A stretch of DNA of 11,265 nt from Euperipatoides rowelli (Eukaryota; Onychophora; Udeonychophora; Euonychophora; Peripatopsidae). Shown piece after piece: positions 7,932-11,265 of the stretch (positions are counted from its first letter, which is position 1; the number at the start of each line of letters is the position of its first letter). Position numbers and translations under genes: made by a program. The notes below the pieces were generated by a model. The model was given only the letters and a program-made list of their open reading frames with translations, ran no database searches and had not been told where the DNA came from. The DNA lies in NCBI GenBank assembly GCA_003024985.2, contig PXIH01S0000937.1; one strand, 5' to 3'.

Positions 7932-8580
7932 TGATAAATTTTTTTTCAAGAACTACAAATTGAGAGAACATTTAAGTGAAATGATTTTCTCCTCAAAAAA
8001 TACGTAAGCATGAATATTGCCAGTGCCAGGATTGCGATAAAATAGGAACGATGACCAAAGAAATATTAATAAAATTATTATGATTAATAATACAAGAACA
8101 AGAGAATTAAGCAATGTAAATTGAATTAAAAATTTTCAGGAAAAATAAATCAATTATTGATGCTAGCAAGAATGTTCTTTCCCTCTATGATTATATTTTA
8201 ATTTTGATCTTAAAGTAACTGAAAAGAGATTAAACATGTAAAAACACTAGTTTAATCATAATGACTATAATCAAAAACAAATATAAAATTATTAATAAAC
8301 AAAAATGGTATTGGTATAACTGTTGTTGTATCTGTAGTGGTGGTGATGTGGTATGATGTCATTATGAATAATAAAGTATGGACTATTAATCTGCTATCCT
8401 TAATTGAACCAAAACATGACATTTATGGTGAGTAGGAAGAACAAAAGTTAAACTGGGTTAGTAAATTATATTTAATAGTTACTAACAGTAGCCTATAATA
8501 TTAAATTATTATTCTTTGAGAAAAGAACATTAAACTGGTTTGATTTTAGAAAAGAAAAAAAAAACAGAAAAGTACAGTAA
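7932..8580. other. AT-rich spacer before the Gypsy remnant
   Basis: No gene seen. This is where a Gypsy 5' LTR and primer-binding site would be expected, but I could not find a TG...CA-bounded repeat or a convincing tRNA-complementary site. Confidence 0.45.
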
Positions 8581-8591
8581 GTAAACTAAAT

Positions 8592-8854
8592 ATGGCGGCA
8601 CAGCAAACAGCATAGAAAAGTTTAGTTGGGACGGTGAAAATTTTAAACTTAAATAGCATAAATATATAACGTTAATTATCTCAAAAGTATAAACCAAATT
8701 ATAAATTTAGAAGCTACAAATGGATTGAAAATAAGTTTAAAAAATATTATCATTGTGGAAGTGAACATTCAAGGCTGCTTTTGAAAAATGTCCAACACGT
8801 CAAGTTCTGCGTATGAAATGTAATTTTAAAGGACATTATGCACAATATTGTTAA
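8592..8854 (+). pseudogene. Internally deleted Ty3/Gypsy-type gag remnant
   Basis: ATG 8592 begins MAAQQTA and stops at TAG 8613. In a shifted frame EKFSWDGENFKLK (8615-8653) follows, which resembles the N-terminus of gag from animal Gypsy elements. After only about 90 bases come a basic stretch and then zinc-knuckle-like motifs: YHCGSEHSR (8748-8774), a one-base shift, AAFEKCPTRQVL (8774-8809), and KCNFKGHYAQYC (8816-8851), ending at TAA 8852. The order CGSxHS, CPxR, C-x4-GH-x4-C is the double knuckle of Gypsy gag. The first Cys of the second knuckle is apparently replaced by Arg (CGT). Complete gags are several times longer, so most of the capsid region is deleted. In life gag would package the element's RNA. 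Confidence 0.65.
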
Positions 8855-9275
8855 ATCAAATTGACTGAGAATTGTGTGGTAAAGGGCTTGTCAAAAAAAA
8901 AAAAAAAAAATTGAATTAGGTTATATGAAAAAAAAATGTGGCACAATCACACAACATAGTGGCGACAATAACAATATTGCACCTTATCAATGGCGAATTG
9001 AGTTCATTAGAAGCAATTAATTTAAAAGTGATTTATCTTTTTAGCCTGATATACTTTGAACCCTTCATGCCTAGAAAAGTTAGGAAACACTTTCTTATAT
9101 GCAGATACCAAACACCTTGGCAAATTTGTTCCTTATCGCTCAATAGTCTTTAATTTTTTTTTTACTTTTGACCCATTTTGGCACCCAGAGGGTAAGTTAC
9201 AGACTTATATCTTCATATTTTCTAACATTCGTAATCTAAGTGATTCTTCCACTCTCTACCCCTGTACTATAGGCT

Positions 9276-9370
9276 ATTGGGTTCATGACAGACACTGGAT
9301 CAGAATTATTAAGATAAAGCCTTTAATTTTCTTTTTAGGCAAAGTAACAATTGCATCTCTTAACCTATGA
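9276..9370 (+). pseudogene. Gypsy-type aspartic protease remnant
   Basis: FMTDTGSELL (9282-9311) contains the D-T-G-S motif of retroelement aspartic proteases. After a stop and a frame change, GKVTIASLNL (9338-9367) matches the GKVTMAS-like strand that follows the active site in animal Gypsy proteases. The order and distance from the zinc knuckles (about 440 bp downstream) fit gag-pro of one element. Between 8855 and 9275 coding traces are too worn to assign. A 220-bp foldback-like element begins 19 bases after this fragment, and no reverse transcriptase was recognised beyond it. Confidence 0.5.
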
Positions 9371-9379
9371 AAATTAATG

Positions 9380-9617
9380 ATATTTTCAGGGTAGTGGTAA
9401 AAGGAGGAGAAGGCCAAAAAATGAGGAGAAGGCCAAAACAAAGGAGGAGAAGGCCGGGAAAAGGCCAGGAGAAGGCCAAAAAATTAGGAGAAGGCCAAAA
9501 AAAAGGAGAAGGCCGGGAAAAGGCCAAAAAATGAGGAGAAGGCCAGGAGAAGGCCAAAAAAATCAAGAAGGCCAGGAGACTGGCCTTCTCCTCCTTTTAC
9601 CACTACCCATATTTTTA
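9380..9617. repeat. 9-bp target duplication of the foldback-like element
   Basis: ATATTTTCA (9380-9388) and ATATTTTTA (9609-9617) abut the two inverted ends and match at 8 of 9 positions. A 9-bp duplication is typical of Mutator-type and Foldback-type insertions. Confidence 0.6.
9389..9608. mobile_element. Foldback/MITE-like element with internal tandem repeats (220 bp)
   Basis: The first 27 bases (9389-9415, beginning GGGTAGTGGTAAAAGG) and the last 27 (9582-9608, ending CCACTACCC) are perfect inverted complements. Between them are about eleven direct AAGGCC-containing units, of the form GGAGAAGGCC plus an A-rich or GGG spacer, with a higher-order period of about 59 bp. The last direct unit and the inverted end form the hairpin AGGCCAG/CTGGCCT (9573-9589). 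It has no coding capacity. The open frame across its minus strand is just the repeat translated. The inverted ends, near-perfect duplication and internal tandem repeats resemble Foldback or Mutator-type MITEs. The superfamily is uncertain. Confidence 0.75.
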
Positions 9618-11011
9618 CCCTAGCTAATCCTGAACCAAACTGGAATAATTTAGGATATAAAGTTAAAGATATTTTAAAAAGGATGGGGAATTCACAAACA
9701 TTATATTCTTATTGAATTTGGTTAATAAATATATTTTTACACACATAGGCTATTGTTTTTTTTTTTTTGTGGTGATGGNGGGGCAGGGGGGGGGGGTGTG
9801 ATGGTATATACAACTCCTATCTCTAAATTTAGAATAGGAAAGGTTAAATTCTATATCAAAAAACTCTGTGATCTAACTGCTACTTTTAATGAGCCTAGAG
9901 AGATTACTGTAATTCTTTAGCAAGAGAAACAGAGTAGCGAATTAGTTTTCAACAGAAATTCAAACAGCTTTTAAAACATACAGAAACATAATTATGTTAA
10001 AAATATCTGACCCTGATGCAATCTGTCCCCTTAAAAAAAAATCAGAAGTTCCATTTATTTTCCTCTATTAATTACTTTAATAAGTTTTATATCTATTTTG
10101 AAATTATTATTAAAAAAAAAAACTTTATCAGAATTTATTAATACTGTGCTAGAAATGTAAAGGTCATAAATCATAATGAATATGTTACATGACTCATTGC
10201 TGAAGAATGTAAACATAACCCTCCTATTAAAACACGTTCATCCCTTATACCATGAAATGAACTGGACTACTATCAAATTTAATATTGAAAAAAAAAAAAA
10301 AAATGTTTAATTTTGTAACTCAATAATTATAATTTATAAAAGTATTATTTCCTCCTTCCTTATATTTTTAAAATCAATTTTGCCATTTTTTTTTTTAACT
10401 TCTTGATACTTTATTACTGTATATTAAAAAAAAAAAAATCTGCAGAATAATAAACACTTGGATTAGTTAAATACAATCAATCAGGACGAGTAACAAATGA
10501 AATATTTTAGCACTTAAAAATATTACCTGCTTAAAATGTTGGTCCAAAGATTGACAAAAACAAAAAACTGAGTTAAACATAAATTAAAACATGAAAATTA
10601 TTTCTTCCTCTCTTTTAACACTATGATCCATATATGCAGTATGTACACCAAAGCCTCGATTTGAGTTGTTTCATCATGGAGTTGTTGATAAATAAGTCTA
10701 TTTTTCTCTCTTCATTTTTAGTCATCTATTCATCAATGACTTGTTTGTAATAGGCTAATAGCTAAGTAAATTTAACAAAAAAAAATAATAATAGGCTAAT
10801 CCTCATGCTGTAATTTTGATTTATTTTATAAAATTTTTGTCATCAAAATCCAATTTTTTATTGTTATGGTAACAAATAAAAATAGTAGAATGTTTATCTA
10901 GATATTTTTTTACAGCCAATATAAATGTCTGGGGAAAAAAAAGGTTTTTTTTTCTACAAAAAAAAAAAGATACTGTAAAACAAAAAAATATATTGTATGT
11001 AGTACATACAG
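9618..11011. other. AT-rich spacer, no gene recognised
   Basis: Contains a G-run (9786-9796) next to an N at 9779, many A/T homopolymers, and TAGGCTA words at about 9747, 10751 and 10791. Two short open stretches, one of about 36 codons from 9607 and one of 38 codons from ATG 9801, look mildly protein-like but match no family I know. Open stretches of this size are expected by chance. Confidence 0.45.
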
Positions 11012-11026
11012 CAGGCCTGCTCAACA

Positions 11027-11044
11027 GGTCGATCATGATCGACC
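11027..11044. repeat. 18-bp perfect palindrome
   Basis: GGTCGATCATGATCGACC is identical to its reverse complement. It is richer in CpG than its surroundings and lies 15 bases inside the inferred hAT end. Confidence 0.95.
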
Positions 11045-11200
11045 AGCCAATCTTTTGGAAAATTTCAGTCAATCTTTAAAACCAGAAAAAATCTCAGAAA
11101 TTTTTTTTAATATTTTTACATGCACATTTTGTGAATCGGCTCGATTTCATCCCTTCCTCAAATACACTAAAATATCGATATTCCCATAAAAAATCAGATT

Positions 11201-11265
11201 TTGAAACTTAAAATGTTCATAAAATACGTATGCAAAGTTCATAATATCTTGAAACTTAAAATGTT
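11201..11265. repeat. 48-bp tandem repeat, cut by the window end
   Basis: TTGAAACTTAAAATGTT occurs at 11201-11217 and again at 11249-11265, where the window ends. A second, internal similarity (GTTCATAA at 11215 and 11238) suggests further duplication. The number of copies beyond the edge cannot be seen. Confidence 0.75.

Larger units (their letters stand above)
11012..11265. mobile_element. Third hAT-like end, running off the window
   Basis: CAGGCCTGCTCAACAGG at 11012 resembles the CAGngnTGCnCAAC terminus common in hAT elements. It is followed directly by the perfect 18-bp palindrome GGTCGATCATGATCGACC (11027-11044), a kind of subterminal palindrome known from animal hAT families. The other end, target duplication and any coding region lie outside the window. 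Confidence 0.45.

Noticed and set aside
8938-9370. Two overlapping open frames of 71 and 104 codons, plus strand
   Set aside because: They run across the worn gag-protease spacer in the wrong frames. Only the short GKVTIASLNL end of the longer one matches the protease remnant.
9360-9566. 68-codon Phe/Pro/Ser/Trp-rich frame, minus strand
   Set aside because: It is the AAGGCC tandem repeat translated in reverse; the protein repeats are a by-product of the DNA repeat.
10821-11072. 83-codon open frame, minus strand
   Set aside because: Mostly K, F, N and I from A/T runs; its start lies in the third hAT-like end and no domain is seen.

Overview
The window reads as AT-rich, non-coding animal DNA, a stretch of decayed transposable elements with no intact host gene. 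Long A/T runs, scarce CpG, tRNA-type SINE promoter boxes, hAT-type inverted repeats and broken LTR-retrotransposon gag fragments all point to a metazoan nuclear genome. A perfect match to the bilaterian CTCF core motif, and heavy over-use of TAGGCTA/TAGGCCTA, TACTGTA and TACCGGTA words, suggest a bilaterian invertebrate, probably marine (a crustacean, mollusc or echinoderm would fit). That placement is inference. Single N bases at 508, 1540, 5368 and 9779 are assembly gaps or uncertain calls.

Layout. 1-1917 is AT-rich spacer holding two related sites, each made of two 16-bp quasi-palindromes (543-613 and 1571-1628), and a diverged 45-bp direct repeat. 1918-2867 is a non-autonomous hAT-type element with 12-bp perfect terminal inverted repeats, an 8-bp target duplication (6/8 matching) and a long hairpin just inside each end. 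Its interior is a frameshifted piece of Copia-type gag together with two CTCF-like sites. 2868-4580 is AT-rich spacer with small repeats. 4611-4805 (minus) is a degenerate tRNA-derived SINE. 4841-6865 is spacer. 6866-7915 is a second hAT-like element with ATTCGAAT-type subterminal palindromes, an internal 34-bp tandem duplication and a 21-bp-class hairpin.

8592-9370 is an internally deleted, frameshifted Ty3/Gypsy-type gag-protease remnant (gag start, zinc knuckles, DTGS protease motif). Immediately downstream, 9389-9608 is a 220-bp foldback/MITE-like element with perfect 27-bp inverted ends, an 8/9 target duplication and about eleven direct AAGGCC-containing repeats. 9609-11011 is AT-rich spacer with an 11-G run. 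From 11012 a third hAT-type end begins, with an 18-bp perfect palindrome, and runs off the window; a 48-bp tandem repeat starts at 11201.

No genes work together here. The interest lies in nesting and capture: a retrotransposon gag piece inside DNA-transposon ends, and a repeat-filled inverted-repeat element beside a Gypsy protease. None of the longer open frames is recognisable as a host gene.
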